Notes: a model not told the origin generated them from the letters alone. Positions 17,397-26,421 are shown, counted from the stretch's first letter. The stretch: DNA of 64,000 bases from Nocardiopsis quinghaiensis (GCF_008638365.1 NZ_ML703337.1:155840-219839); one strand, 5' to 3'. A program made the numbers and translations.

Positions 17397-18647
17397 CTAC
17401 TCGGCCTGGTAGGAGGCGTCCATCTCGGCCAGCGCCTCGTCGACGGTGATGTCGTCGGCGAACAGCTGCTGGACCACGGTGAAGTGGGTCTGCTGGACGC
17501 GGGGGTTGGGCCAGCGCTGGTCCATGAACGGCACGGTCCGGCCGTCGCTCTGGAACTCGGTGAGGCTGGTCAGCGCCGGGTCGATCTCACGGCTGTCGTC
17601 GGGCAGCGCGGTCAGGGTGCCGCCCTCGCTGGCGTAGATGTCCTGGCCCTCGGCCGAGCCGAGGAACTCCACGAAGGCCATGGCGTCGTCCATCCGCTCG
17701 CTCTCGGCGTTGGCTCCGTAGGCGGCAGAGACCGAGCCCGGCATGAGGGTCTCGTCGGCGTTGTCGGTGGCGGGCAGGGCGAACATGCCCAGTTCGGCGT
17801 CACCCATCTCGGACTGCACCTGCGACAGGGTGGTGGCGACCTGGACCAGTCCGACCGACTTCCCCTGGACGACGCTGCTGACGGAGGCCTCGTAGCTGGT
17901 GCCGAGGGGGTCGTCGTTGAAGCAGCCCTCCTCCTCCATCTCCAGGTACTTCTCCATCGCCGTCTTCCAGTCGGACTCGGCGAAGGAGGCCTCGCCCGCG
18001 GCCATCCGCTCGGCGAACCCGGGGGCGTCGCCGTAGACGGTGGTGGCGACCAGCGCGTAGGTGACCAGCTGGGTCACCCACGGGGTCTGGTTGCCCAGGG
18101 CGAACAGGCTCATGCCCTCATCGCGTGCGGTGCCGCACAGGTCGATGAGCTCGCCCCAGGTGGTGGGCTCCTCGGCGCCCAGTCCGGCCAGTGCCTCCTT
18201 GCTGTAGATGGCGCCGATACCGCTGTAGGTGACGGGGACGATGTGGGTGATGCCCTCGTACTCGGTGACGGGGCGGTCGCCCTCGGGGATCTTCGGTGCG
18301 AACTCGGTGTCGCTGAGGTCGGCGAGGTAGCCGCTGGGCGCCAGGAGCTGCAGCGCCGCTGGGTTGCCGTTGCCGGGCCAGACGGTGAAGACGTCGGGGG
18401 CGGTACCCGAGGACAGCTGCGTGCGCAGGGTGCTCTGCAGCTGGTCGGTGTCGGCGTAGGTGACGGTGACGTCGGTGTCGGGGTTGCTCTCCTGGAAGGC
18501 GGCGACCACGGCGTCCATGGGCACGCGGTCGGTGGAGTTCGCGGTCACGGTGAGGCCGTCGGCCGAGTCTCCGCTGTCCGCGCTGCACGAGGTCAGGGCG
18601 GTGACGGCGGCCAGGCAGGCCAGTGGGGCGAGGATTCTCTTGGACAT
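17397..18647 (-). CDS. Carbohydrate ABC transporter solute-binding lipoprotein
   Basis: A 416-residue family 1 extracellular solute-binding protein. The signal MSKRILAPLACLAAVTALTSC gives a lipobox with the Cys at residue 21. The mature protein has the usual hallmarks: VAAFQESNPDTDVTVTYA near the start, SGTAPDVFTVWPGNGNPA, then IPVTYSG-like PVTYSGIGAIYSKEAL, and a C-terminal RWPNPRVQQTHFTVVQQLFA. It delivers sugar to the two permeases encoded upstream on the same strand (gap 44 bases); no ATPase is encoded here, so a shared MsiK-type ATPase elsewhere is likely, as is usual in actinomycetes. Substrate is probably a rhamnoside-derived oligosaccharide, by context. Confidence 0.88.
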   Translation of the reverse strand: MSKRILAPLACLAAVTALTSCSADSGDSADGLTVTANSTDRVPMDAVVAAFQESNPDTDVTVTYADTDQLQSTLRTQLSSGTAPDVFTVWPGNGNPAALQLLAPSGYLADLSDTEFAPKIPEGDRPVTEYEGITHIVPVTYSGIGAIYSKEALAGLGAEEPTTWGELIDLCGTARDEGMSLFALGNQTPWVTQLVTYALVATTVYGDAPGFAERMAAGEASFAESDWKTAMEKYLEMEEEGCFNDDPLGTSYEASVSSVVQGKSVGLVQVATTLSQVQSEMGDAELGMFALPATDNADETLMPGSVSAAYGANAESERMDDAMAFVEFLGSAEGQDIYASEGGTLTALPDDSREIDPALTSLTEFQSDGRTVPFMDQRWPNPRVQQTHFTVVQQLFADDITVDEALAEMDASYQAE

Positions 18648-18691
18648 GGATCTCTCCGGGAAGGGGTGCGGGGGCGGCGCGGTGGAGGGGG

Positions 18692-19516
18692 TCAGCCCTT
18701 CAGTCCTCCGGCGAAGCCCTGGATGACGCGCTTCTGCATGGCGAAGTAGACGGTGAGCACGGGGATCGAGCCGATGATCAGGCCCGCGAAGACCAGTGGC
18801 CACTGGGAGACGTACTGTCCGACGAATCCGAACAGTGCCACGGGGATGGTCTGGCTGCCCGAGCCGCTGAGGTAGAGGAGCGGGGTCAGGAAGTCGTTCC
18901 AGACGAAGATGACGTTGAGGATGACCACCGTTCCGGTGATCGGGCGCAGCAGCGGCAGGACGACGTTGAAGAAGGTGCGCATGGGCCCGGCGCCGTCCAT
19001 CATCGCGGCCTCTTCGTAACCGCGGTCCAGGCTGCGCAGGAACCCGGTGTACAGGAACACGGAGAAGGGCATCTGCAGGCCGGTGTAGTAGATGATGAGC
19101 GCGATCGGGTTGCCCAGCAGGCCCAGGTCGCGCATGGTCTGGTAGAGCGGGATGAGCGCCAGCTGGAACGGCAGGAGCAGGCCCAGCATGAAGAGCGCGA
19201 AGACGACGCGCGACCAGCCCCGGGTGGAGCGCGCGATCGGGTAGGCGGCCAGTGAGGAGAGCACCACCAGCAGCACGACGCTGACCACGGTGACCAGGGT
19301 GCTGTTGACGATCGCCGGCCCCAGGCTCGCCTGCTGCCAGGCCTGGCCGAAGTTGTCCAGGGTGGGCGCCGCCGGCGGCGACAGCGGCGAGGCGCCCGTC
19401 ACCTCCTTCGGGCGCAGTGCCTGCACGAGCAGGACGTAGACCGGGAAGGCGAAGGCCAGGGCCGCGGCGATCATCACCGCTTCGAGGACGCCGGTCCGCC
19501 ATGTGTAACGCTTCAC
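18692..19516 (-). CDS. Carbohydrate ABC transporter permease (MalG-type)
   Basis: A 274-residue permease with six membrane helices. The ATPase-coupling EAA loop reads GYEEAAMMDGAGPMRTFFNV, close to the family consensus, and the C-terminus (YFAMQKRVIQGFAGGLKG) is the typical ending of MalG-like sugar permeases. The GTG start at 19516 overlaps the stop of the upstream permease by four bases (GTGA), with AGAGGA just before it, indicating translational coupling. It works with the partner permease and the downstream binding protein. Confidence 0.9.
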   Translation of the reverse strand: MKRYTWRTGVLEAVMIAAALAFAFPVYVLLVQALRPKEVTGASPLSPPAAPTLDNFGQAWQQASLGPAIVNSTLVTVVSVVLLVVLSSLAAYPIARSTRGWSRVVFALFMLGLLLPFQLALIPLYQTMRDLGLLGNPIALIIYYTGLQMPFSVFLYTGFLRSLDRGYEEAAMMDGAGPMRTFFNVVLPLLRPITGTVVILNVIFVWNDFLTPLLYLSGSGSQTIPVALFGFVGQYVSQWPLVFAGLIIGSIPVLTVYFAMQKRVIQGFAGGLKG

Positions 19517-20475
19517 GAGTTCCTCTTCTCCTGGCGGCCGAGGTAGCCGTACTGGATTCCGCTCAGCACGATCACGAACAGGGTCAGTACCACCGCCATG
19601 GCCGTGCTGTAGGCGAAGGCGTTGAACTGGAAGGCCTCCTGGTAGATGACGGTGGACAGGGTGTCGGTGGCCCCGCCGGGGCCACCCTGGGTCATCACCC
19701 ACACCTGGTCGAACAGCTTCAGGCCGCCGACCAGGGAGAGCATCAGGTTGATGGTGAGTGCGGGGGCGAGCATGGGCCGCACGATGTGCCAGAAGCGCCG
19801 GACGGGCCCGGCGCCGTCCATGTCCGAGGCCTCGTAGATCTCCTTGGGGATGGACTGGAGTCCGGCCAGGAAGATGACCATGGAGTAGCCGGCGAACTGC
19901 CAGACGATGACGGCGACGACCGACCACAGGGCGATGTCGCTGTCACCCAGCCAGTTCTGCCCCAGGAAGCCCAGTCCGAGCGCGTCGAGGGCGGCGTTGA
20001 CGGCGCCCTCCGGTGAGTACAGGTACTTCCACAGGTACGCGGTGACGACCGGGGTGATGACGGCCGGGGCGAAGAAGAACACGCGCAGGACGTTGCGCGA
20101 CTTGATCTGGGTGTTGACGCCGAGCGCGAGGAGCAGGCCGACGACGTTCTGCACGATGGTGACCGCGAAGGCGATCAGGAGGGTGTGGCCCAGTGCGGCG
20201 CGGGCGTTCTCGTCGGCGAACAGGGCGCGGTACTGCTCCAGGCCGACGAAGTCGAAGGAGCGGGCCAGGCCGTCCCAGTCGGTGAAGGAGTACACCGCGC
20301 CGCGGGCGCTGGGGACGAGCACCGCGAACGCGAAGAAGGCGAGCGCGGGAAGCACGAACCACCAGGGCACGGCGGTCCGGTGGGACCGGGAGCGTCCCGC
20401 CGGTGCGGGCGGGGGCGGACTCTTGCTCCCCGCCGGTGTGGCCGGCTGGGCCTGCGTGGCCATGGCTGTCTCCAT
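19513..20475 (-). CDS. Carbohydrate ABC transporter permease (MalF-type)
   Basis: A 320-residue permease, first gene of the sugar transporter operon. It has a Pro-rich cytoplasmic leader (residues 1-30), six helices, and the EAA loop EIYEASDMDGAGPVRRFWHI. MTQGGPGGATDTLSTVIYQE near the end is a signature of sugar ABC permeases of this type. The ATG at 20475 follows an AGGA site; an internal ATG twelve bases on lacks one. Its 400-base upstream region holds two copies of a LacI-type operator shared with the divergent rhamnosidase gene. Confidence 0.9.
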   Translation of the reverse strand: METAMATQAQPATPAGSKSPPPPAPAGRSRSHRTAVPWWFVLPALAFFAFAVLVPSARGAVYSFTDWDGLARSFDFVGLEQYRALFADENARAALGHTLLIAFAVTIVQNVVGLLLALGVNTQIKSRNVLRVFFFAPAVITPVVTAYLWKYLYSPEGAVNAALDALGLGFLGQNWLGDSDIALWSVVAVIVWQFAGYSMVIFLAGLQSIPKEIYEASDMDGAGPVRRFWHIVRPMLAPALTINLMLSLVGGLKLFDQVWVMTQGGPGGATDTLSTVIYQEAFQFNAFAYSTAMAVVLTLFVIVLSGIQYGYLGRQEKRNS

Positions 20476-20549
20476 CGGGTCTTCCTCATGAGGCGCGGGA
20501 AGCGGCGGCCAACGCGCCGCCTCCTGCACGACTCTGGGGTTTAACAGAG

Positions 20550-20563
20550 TTGAAACGATTCAT
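20550..20563. promoter_or_regulatory. LacI-type operator, transporter side
   Basis: TTGAAACGATTCAT, a 14-base imperfect palindrome with a central CG, 74 bases upstream of the transporter operon start. It shares TTGAAACG with the sites at 20805 (inverted) and 23550. Part of the 20476-20878 divergent region; between the two sites (20590-20800) I see no gene. Confidence 0.65.
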
Positions 20564-20804
20564 TGAATGGCCCGAAACTAGGCTGGGATGGTGACATGCG
20601 TCAACCCCCGAAGATGAACGAAACCTCTTCGCAACCTGGCTGACGGCAGGCGTATGCAACTGGAACGCCTCTTCCAGAAACCTTGTGAGCTGGAATTCCA
20701 TTGAACGGAAGCCAGTCTTGACACGAGGTCGCACGGCGAAGCCCCGATGTCCTCCCCTTGACGAAAGCACGTCCGCGTTCTTACGGTTACGCTTGCCCTG
20801 AGTG

Positions 20805-20818
20805 TTAAACCGTTTCAA
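20805..20818. promoter_or_regulatory. LacI-type operator, rhamnosidase side
   Basis: TTAAACCGTTTCAA, which on the other strand reads TTGAAACGGTTTAA, 60 bases upstream of the rhamnosidase start. Same core as the two other sites of this locus; position suggests it blocks the rhamnosidase promoter. Confidence 0.65.
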
Positions 20819-20878
20819 TAAACTGTTCATGTCCCTGCCAGGGACCGTTCTGTCTTCGCTCCCATCCAGGAGTCCCTC

Positions 20879-23485
20879 GTGCCCCATCCCCGCAGCTCCC
20901 CCGTCGGCCCCGTCCCCGACGCGCCCACCGCCGAGCACCACCGCGCGGCGCTGGGCATCGGCGAGTCCTCCCCCCGCCTGTCGTGGACGGTGCGCCAGGC
21001 ACCGCCGGACTGGCGTCAGGAGGCCTACGAGGTCGAGGTGAGCGGCGGCGGCCGGAGCTGGGCCAGCGGCCGCGTCGACGGCCCCGACTCCGTGCTCGTG
21101 CCCTGGCCGGGGGCTCCCCTGGCCTCGCGTGAGCGCCGGTCGGTGCGCGTGCGCGTGTGGGGAGGCGGTCTGGCCGGGCCCTCGCCCTGGAGCCGTGCGC
21201 TGGAGGTGGAGACGGGGCTGCTGGATCCGGCCGACTGGTGGGCGGGGATGGTCGGCCCCGCCGACGGGCTGGGCGGGGACGAGCGCCCCGTCCTGCTACG
21301 GGGCGGCTTCGCGCTGCCCGCGCCGCCGCGTTCCGCTCGCCTGTACGTCACCGCGCACGGCGCCTTCGAGGCCGAGATCAACGGGGTGCGCGTGGGCGAC
21401 GAGGTGCTCGCGCCCGGCTGGACCACCTACCCGGCGCGGCTGCGCTACCGCACCCACGACGTGACCGCGCTGCTGCGCGGGGGCGCGAACGTGCTCGGCG
21501 CGCATCTGGCGGACGGCTGGTACCGCGGCCGCCTCGGCTTCCACGGCGGCCGGCGCGGTATCTACGGCGACCGCACCGGGCTGCTGGCACAGCTGGAGGT
21601 CGAGTGCGAGGACGGGTCGACGGTGCGCTTCGGCACCGGACCCGGCTGGCGGTGCGCGCCCTCCCCGACCCTGTCCTCCAGCCTCTACGACGGTGAGCGC
21701 CACGACGCGCGCCTGGAGCGGGCGGACTGGTCGCGGCCGGGGTTCGACGACGCGGGCTGGACACCGGTGGTGCCCGTGGAGCGCGACCCGGCCACGCTGG
21801 TGGCGCCGCTGTCGCCACCGGTGCGCCGCACCGCGGAGCTGGACCCGGTGTCGGTCGCTCCGTCCGCCTCGGGCGGCCTGCTGGTGGACTTCGGCCAGAA
21901 CCTCGTGGGACGCCTGCGCCTGCGCGTGGCGGGCCCCGCGGGCACCGAGGTGACCGTGCGCCACGCCGAGGTGCTGGAGGACGGGGAGCTGTGCACACGG
22001 CCGCTGCGCTTCGCCGAGGCCACCGACACCCTCGTGCTGGCGGGCACCGGCGCGGTCGAGGAGTGGGAGCCGCGCTTCACCTACCACGGCTTCCGGTACG
22101 CGGAGATCACCGGTTGGCCCGGCCCGCTGGAGCCCGGCGCGGTGGTGGCGCGTGTACTGCACACGGACATGCGGCCCACGGGAGAGTTCACCTGCTCCGA
22201 CCCGCTCGTGGAGCGGCTGCACGAGAACGTGCGCTGGAGCATGCGCGGCAACTTCGTCGACGTGCCCACCGACTGCCCCCAGCGCGACGAACGGCTGGGC
22301 TGGACCGGTGACATCCAGGTGTTCGCGCCCACGGCGGCCTTCCTCTACGACTGCTCCGGCATGCTGCGCTCGTGGCTGGCCGACCTGGCCGCCGAACAGC
22401 ACTCCGACGGCACGGTGCCGTTCATCGTCCCCACCATCCACGCGCCGACGTGGACCCCCGCCTGGCCCGCGGCGGTGTGGGGTGACGCCGCCGTGCTCAC
22501 CCCGTGGCGGGTCTACGAGCGCTTCGGCGACGCGCGGGTGCTCGACGACCAGTACGCCAGCGCGACGGCCTGGATGGACCTGGTGGCCGGACGGCTGGAG
22601 TCCAATGGCACGTGGCGGCGGGACAAGCAGCTGGGCGACTGGCTCGACCCGGCCGCGCCGCCGGAGGACCCCTTCCAGGCGCGCACCGAGCCCTCCCTGG
22701 TGGCCACCGCCTACGCCGCCGAGTCGGCCCGCACGATGGCCGAGACCGCGCGGGTGCTGGGCAGGGACGCCGACCGGGAGCACTACGAGCGCCTGGCCGA
22801 ACACGTGCGCACCGGGTTCCGCGAGTCCTACACCGACGGCGGAGGGGTGCTCACCAGCGACACCCAGACGGCGTACGCGCTGGCCCTGTGCTTCGGCCTG
22901 CTGCCCGAGGGGCGGGCCCGCTCCGCGGCGGCCGACCGGCTCGCGGCGCTCGTGGCCGAGGACGGGTACCGCATCGCCACCGGTTTCGCCGGTACGCCCC
23001 TGGTGTGCGACGCCCTGTCGCACAACGGCCACACCGCCACCGCCTACCGGCTGCTGCTGCAGCGCGAGGCGCCCTCGTGGCTCTACCCGGTGACGATGGG
23101 GGCGACCACCGTCTGGGAGCGCTGGGACAGCATGCTGCCCGACGGACGGGTCAACCCCGGGGAGATGACCTCCTTCAACCACTACGCGCTCGGCGCGGTG
23201 GCCGACTGGCTGCACCGCACGGTGGCGGGCCTGGCGCCCGACGCCCCGGGCTACCGGCGGATCCGCGTCGCGCCCCGGCCGGGCGGCGGCCTGGAGCGGG
23301 CGGGCGCCTCGCACGAGAGCCCCTACGGAACGGCGAGCGTGCACTGGCGCCGCGACGGGGACCGCCTTCGTGTGTCCGCCGTCGTACCGCCGGGGACGAC
23401 GGCCGTGGTGGACCTGCCGGGAACGGAGCCGTTCGAGGTGGGCAGCGGCGCGCACTCCCTGGAGGCGCCCTGGCTCCCCGCCTGA
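20879..23485 (+). CDS. Alpha-L-rhamnosidase, glycoside hydrolase family 78
   Basis: An 868-residue GH78 enzyme, cutting terminal alpha-L-rhamnose by an inverting mechanism. Order: fibronectin III-like N-terminal domain, two beta-sandwich domains (about residues 120-420, with LYVTAHGAFEAEINGVRVGD and VDFGQNLVGRLRLRV), the (alpha/alpha)6 catalytic barrel (about 430-780) and a C-terminal sandwich with RIRVAPRPGGGLERA. The family signature DCPQRDERLGW (residues 465-475) contains the catalytic acid, and TTVWERWDSM is a candidate for the base region. No signal peptide, so it acts on imported glycosides. GTG start at 20879 with AGGAG 7 bases upstream. Divergent from the sugar transporter and followed by its LacI regulator. 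Confidence 0.93.
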   Translation: MPHPRSSPVGPVPDAPTAEHHRAALGIGESSPRLSWTVRQAPPDWRQEAYEVEVSGGGRSWASGRVDGPDSVLVPWPGAPLASRERRSVRVRVWGGGLAGPSPWSRALEVETGLLDPADWWAGMVGPADGLGGDERPVLLRGGFALPAPPRSARLYVTAHGAFEAEINGVRVGDEVLAPGWTTYPARLRYRTHDVTALLRGGANVLGAHLADGWYRGRLGFHGGRRGIYGDRTGLLAQLEVECEDGSTVRFGTGPGWRCAPSPTLSSSLYDGERHDARLERADWSRPGFDDAGWTPVVPVERDPATLVAPLSPPVRRTAELDPVSVAPSASGGLLVDFGQNLVGRLRLRVAGPAGTEVTVRHAEVLEDGELCTRPLRFAEATDTLVLAGTGAVEEWEPRFTYHGFRYAEITGWPGPLEPGAVVARVLHTDMRPTGEFTCSDPLVERLHENVRWSMRGNFVDVPTDCPQRDERLGWTGDIQVFAPTAAFLYDCSGMLRSWLADLAAEQHSDGTVPFIVPTIHAPTWTPAWPAAVWGDAAVLTPWRVYERFGDARVLDDQYASATAWMDLVAGRLESNGTWRRDKQLGDWLDPAAPPEDPFQARTEPSLVATAYAAESARTMAETARVLGRDADREHYERLAEHVRTGFRESYTDGGGVLTSDTQTAYALALCFGLLPEGRARSAAADRLAALVAEDGYRIATGFAGTPLVCDALSHNGHTATAYRLLLQREAPSWLYPVTMGATTVWERWDSMLPDGRVNPGEMTSFNHYALGAVADWLHRTVAGLAPDAPGYRRIRVAPRPGGGLERAGASHESPYGTASVHWRRDGDRLRVSAVVPPGTTAVVDLPGTEPFEVGSGAHSLEAPWLPA

Positions 23486-23549
23486 GCAGCCGTGGCGGGA
23501 CGCGGCGCACCCGGATGTGTCGCTCCCCACTACCATCGAGGAACCTGGA

Positions 23550-23563
23550 TTGAAACGCTACAA
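23550..23563. promoter_or_regulatory. LacI-type operator upstream of the regulator gene
   Basis: TTGAAACGCTACAA lies 40 bases before the lacI-family start. It repeats the TTGAAACG core of the two operators in the transporter/rhamnosidase region, suggesting that the regulator controls its own gene as well. Confidence 0.6.
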
Positions 23564-23602
23564 CTCATCCCCTCCAGCGGGGACGCGGGGAGCACACACG
23601 CC

Positions 23603-24601
23603 GTGAAGGCCGTCAGCATAAGGCAAGTGGCCCAGAAGGCCGGGGTCTCCGTGGCCACGGTGTCCAACTTCCTGAACAGGCCGGAGGTCCTCGCCCCCAC
23701 CACCCGGGACCGGGTGCGCGAGGCCGTCGACGTGCTGGGATACCGGCCCAACCAGGCCGCCCGCCAGCTCAGCAACGGCCACGGCACCGGTGTGGGCCTC
23801 GTGCTGTTCGACGTGCGCAACCCCTTCCTCACCGGGGTGGCCCGAGGCGCCGAGGACCACCTGCACACCGTGGGGCGGACCGTGGTGCTGTGCAACACCG
23901 ACGTGGACGCCGGCAAGGAGAAGCGCTACCTGGAGATGCTGCTGCAGCAGCAGGCGCAGGGCGTGCTCATCACCCCGTCGGAGCTCTCCCGCGGGTGGGT
24001 GGACCGGGTGCGGGCGCTGGGGCTGCGCATGGTGCTGTTCCACAACTCGACCGACTACCCGGACGTGTGCTCGGTGGCCGTCGACGACGTCGCGGGCGGC
24101 GAGATGGCCGCCACGCACCTGCTGGCGCGCGGGCACGAGCGGATCACCTGCGTGACGGGGCCCGCGCACATGCGCCAGTCCGTCGACCGTCTGGCGGGCT
24201 GCCACCGGGCTGCCGCGCTGGCGGGGCGGCCGGAGGACTCCGTGGACGTGGTGGAGGTCGGCGCGTTCACCCTGGACCAGGGGCGGCGCGCGGGCGAGCG
24301 GATCCTGGCCTCGCCCAAGCCGTCCACGGCGGTGTTCTGCGCCAACGACCTGCTGGCCCTGGGCGTGATGCAGTCGGTCACCCGCGCGGGCAGGCGTATC
24401 CCCGACGACATCGCGGTGGTGGGCTTCGACGACATCGAGTCGGCGGCCACGGCCGGGGTTCCGCTGACCTCGGTGCACGTGGACAGCCACGCCCTGGGCA
24501 GCGCGGCGGCCGGGCTGCTGGTCGAGGAGGTCGAGGACCCCGGTCACCGGCACCGCCGCCTGCTCTTCGCCCCCCATCTGGTCGAACGCGCCTCCAGTTA
24601 G
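23603..24601 (+). CDS. LacI-family regulator of the rhamnoside locus
   Basis: A 332-residue LacI/GalR protein. The N-terminal helix-turn-helix and hinge read VSIRQVAQKAGVSVATVSNF, then LNRPEVLAPTTRDRVREAVD and LGYRPNQAAR; the rest is a periplasmic-binding-protein-like sensor with AVFCANDLLALGVMQSV and IAVVGFDDIESAATAGVPLT. The frame is open further upstream, but the GTG at 23603 puts the HTH at the proper distance from the N-terminus; GGAG lies 11 bases before it. It follows the rhamnosidase gene and shares the TTGAAACG operator, so it is the likely repressor of transporter, GH78 and itself. Confidence 0.88.
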   Translation: MKAVSIRQVAQKAGVSVATVSNFLNRPEVLAPTTRDRVREAVDVLGYRPNQAARQLSNGHGTGVGLVLFDVRNPFLTGVARGAEDHLHTVGRTVVLCNTDVDAGKEKRYLEMLLQQQAQGVLITPSELSRGWVDRVRALGLRMVLFHNSTDYPDVCSVAVDDVAGGEMAATHLLARGHERITCVTGPAHMRQSVDRLAGCHRAAALAGRPEDSVDVVEVGAFTLDQGRRAGERILASPKPSTAVFCANDLLALGVMQSVTRAGRRIPDDIAVVGFDDIESAATAGVPLTSVHVDSHALGSAAAGLLVEEVEDPGHRHRRLLFAPHLVERASS

Positions 24602-24625
24602 GGCGGTGTCCGGGAGCCCTCACCG

Positions 24626-24686
24626 GATGATCTTGCCCGTAGCGGCGTGCTCGACGGTCGAGCACGCCGGTACGGGCAAGATCATC
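24626..24686. repeat. 61-bp palindrome, copy 1
   Basis: A 30-1-30 inverted repeat: left arm starts GATGATCTTGCCCGTA, right arm ends TACGGGCAAGATCATC, with a single mismatch in 30 pairs. It lies between the convergent LacI regulator and hydrolase genes, 24 bases after the former stop. A sister element of exactly the same size occurs at 31687-31747. It could be a bidirectional terminator or a dispersed palindromic repeat. Confidence 0.85.
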
Positions 24687-24765
24687 GCTGGCGGGAACCT
24701 GGCCGGAGGAGCGCCGGGTGAACCTGGCGCCTTTTCAGTCACCGCACCCGTGCGGGGCGGGCCGC

Positions 24766-25752
24766 TCAGGTGCGACCGGCCTCGGACAGGAACGCGGTGA
24801 TGTCGGCGGCCAACTCCTCCGGGTACTCGCCGTTGACCGCGTGCGAGGCGTCGGGGTAGAACTCCACCGTTCCGTGGCCCAGCGCGCGCTCGGCGGTCGC
24901 GACCGCGGTGTCCGGGTCGTGCATCACCGACTCCCCGGCGATGACCGCCAGCACGGGCATGTCCAGGTCGGCGAGCGCGTCCTCGCCGATCCTGCCGGGC
25001 TGGGGCAGCCTGAGCGCGTAGTTCTGCATTCCGGACTCGATCATGTCGGCGACCGGCACGTCCTCCACCGGTGCGCCGCCCGCGGTCCAGGAGTTGAATC
25101 CGTCGCGCCAGGACTTCGGCAGCCAGGGCAGCGATGCGGGCAGGGAGCGGATGACCGTCTCCAGGGGCATGTCGTCGAGGACGAGCACCGGCTCGACCAG
25201 CGTCACGGTGGCGAGGCGCGAGGGTTCGCGCGTGGCGAGGTTGGCCGCCGTCCAGCCGCCGATCGACAGCCCCACCACGTGGAACTCCTCCTCGGGCAGG
25301 CCGCCGAGGGCCTGGTGCAGCCACTCCGCCTGGTCCTCGTCGTCCTCGATGGGTCTGGCCTGCACGCTCAGGCCGGGCTCGCCCAGCAGGTCGACCGTGT
25401 AGACGTCCCCCACCTCCAGCAGGGTCGGCAGGTTGTCCGCCCAGACCGGCGAGGCCGACGCCCGCCCGGGCAGGAGCACCAGCGGACTCCGCGAGCCGCC
25501 CGCGTCACCGGTTCCCTCGAAGCGGTACATCCGCACGACGCCGTAGTCCGTGCGCACGTCGGTCTCGGCGTCCGGCCGGGGCATCTCCGCCATCGCGGCC
25601 TCGTAGGCCTCCATGAACGCGTCGTGCCCCTCGGCCGAGCGCCAGTGCCCGACCGGGGAGGGCGTGCGCAGGGCGATCGCGGCGACGAGCACCACGGCGG
25701 TGACGGCGCCGAGCACGATGACCCACCGGGTCCGCTTCCTCTTCTTCTCCAC
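24766..25752 (-). CDS. Membrane-anchored alpha/beta hydrolase
   Basis: A 328-residue protein with a basic N-terminus and one membrane helix (about residues 10-28, WVIVLGAVTAVVLVAAIAL), then an alpha/beta-hydrolase domain. The nucleophile elbow is GLSIGGW (Ser near residue 155), a strand-oxyanion block LVLLPGRASASPVW precedes it, and the catalytic His is in PDASHAVNGEYP near the C-terminus. Substrate unknown; probably an esterase or lipase acting outside the membrane. The GTG start at 25752 follows an AGGGGG run; the frame is open well upstream but that part overlaps the divergent TetR gene. It is probably controlled by that TetR regulator. Confidence 0.82.
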   Translation of the reverse strand: MEKKRKRTRWVIVLGAVTAVVLVAAIALRTPSPVGHWRSAEGHDAFMEAYEAAMAEMPRPDAETDVRTDYGVVRMYRFEGTGDAGGSRSPLVLLPGRASASPVWADNLPTLLEVGDVYTVDLLGEPGLSVQARPIEDDEDQAEWLHQALGGLPEEEFHVVGLSIGGWTAANLATREPSRLATVTLVEPVLVLDDMPLETVIRSLPASLPWLPKSWRDGFNSWTAGGAPVEDVPVADMIESGMQNYALRLPQPGRIGEDALADLDMPVLAVIAGESVMHDPDTAVATAERALGHGTVEFYPDASHAVNGEYPEELAADITAFLSEAGRT

Positions 25753-25763
25753 CGCGCCCCCTA

Positions 25764-25797
25764 ACCGACTGGTAAGTAATCTGACCGTACGGTAAGT
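25764..25797. promoter_or_regulatory. Twin TetR operator sites in divergent promoter
   Basis: Two copies of ACC-N4-GGTAAG, at 25764-25775 (ACCGACTGGTAA) and 25784-25795 (ACCGTACGGTAA), start 20 bases apart, about two helical turns. The second contains the perfect 10-base palindrome ACCGTACGGT. They sit between the hydrolase and TetR starts and overlap the expected promoters. Confidence 0.6.
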
Positions 25798-25806
25798 TCT
25801 GGAACC

Positions 25807-26421
25807 ATGACAAGAGAAGGCCCCGGTTCGGCACCGAGGGAACCCAGAGAGCCCACCCTGACCGAACAGGCGCGACGCGCTCAGCTCATCGACGTGACGG
25901 TCCGGCTCATCGCCGAGCACGGGAACGCGGGAACCTCGCTGGCCCGCATCGCCGAGGCCGCCGGTATCACCAAGGCCGCGGTGCTGTACCACTTCCGCTC
26001 CAAGGACGCCCTGGTGCGCGCGGCCCACGAGAGCGCGCTGACGGGTCTGGTGGAGCACGTGGGCGGAGCCGTCGGGAGTGTCGGCGCCGAGCGGGCGCCC
26101 GCCGCCTACGTCCGTTCGATGGTCGGCTACCTGCGGGACCGTCCCGGACACACCCGGGTGATCGTCGACGCGGTGGCCGACAGTGAGGACCGCCGCTCCA
26201 GCGAGCGCTGGCGCCCCCTGGCGGACCTGATGCACGCCGCGCGGCAGGCACACGGGACGGGCACGGAAGCGGGCTCGGCACTGGACCTGCGCACCACGGC
26301 ACTGATCGTCGGCGGCGGCATCGACGCGATCGTGGCCGAGCACCTGGACCACCCCGGCTACGACCCGCTCGCCGCCGCCGAGGTACTCGTCGCCATGCTC
26401 GACAGGACCCTCTTCCCCTGA
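25807..26421 (+). CDS. TetR-family transcriptional regulator
   Basis: A 204-residue TetR protein. The HTH spans about residues 25-70: LIDVTVRLIAEHGNAGTSLA, RIAEAAGITKAAVLYHFRSK, DALVRAAHESAL. The ligand domain includes RVIVDAVADSEDRRSSERWR and ends with ALDLRTTALIVGGGIDAI. The ATG at 25807 is only 10 bases after the second operator repeat and lacks a good ribosome site, so the message may be leaderless or nearly so. Divergent from the membrane hydrolase gene across the twin operator. Confidence 0.85.
   Translation: MTREGPGSAPREPREPTLTEQARRAQLIDVTVRLIAEHGNAGTSLARIAEAAGITKAAVLYHFRSKDALVRAAHESALTGLVEHVGGAVGSVGAERAPAAYVRSMVGYLRDRPGHTRVIVDAVADSEDRRSSERWRPLADLMHAARQAHGTGTEAGSALDLRTTALIVGGGIDAIVAEHLDHPGYDPLAAAEVLVAMLDRTLFP

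Noticed and set aside
13588-17412. Very long plus-strand open frame (1274 codons) opposite the GH3 and MFS genes
   Set aside because: It is the antisense of two well-supported genes; its product is Gly/Arg/Val-rich without domains and it has no ribosome site.
20552-20818. Possible small gene between the transporter and rhamnosidase promoters
   Set aside because: A minus-strand frame exists, but the region has promoter-like base composition and two operators; no ribosome site or conserved product.
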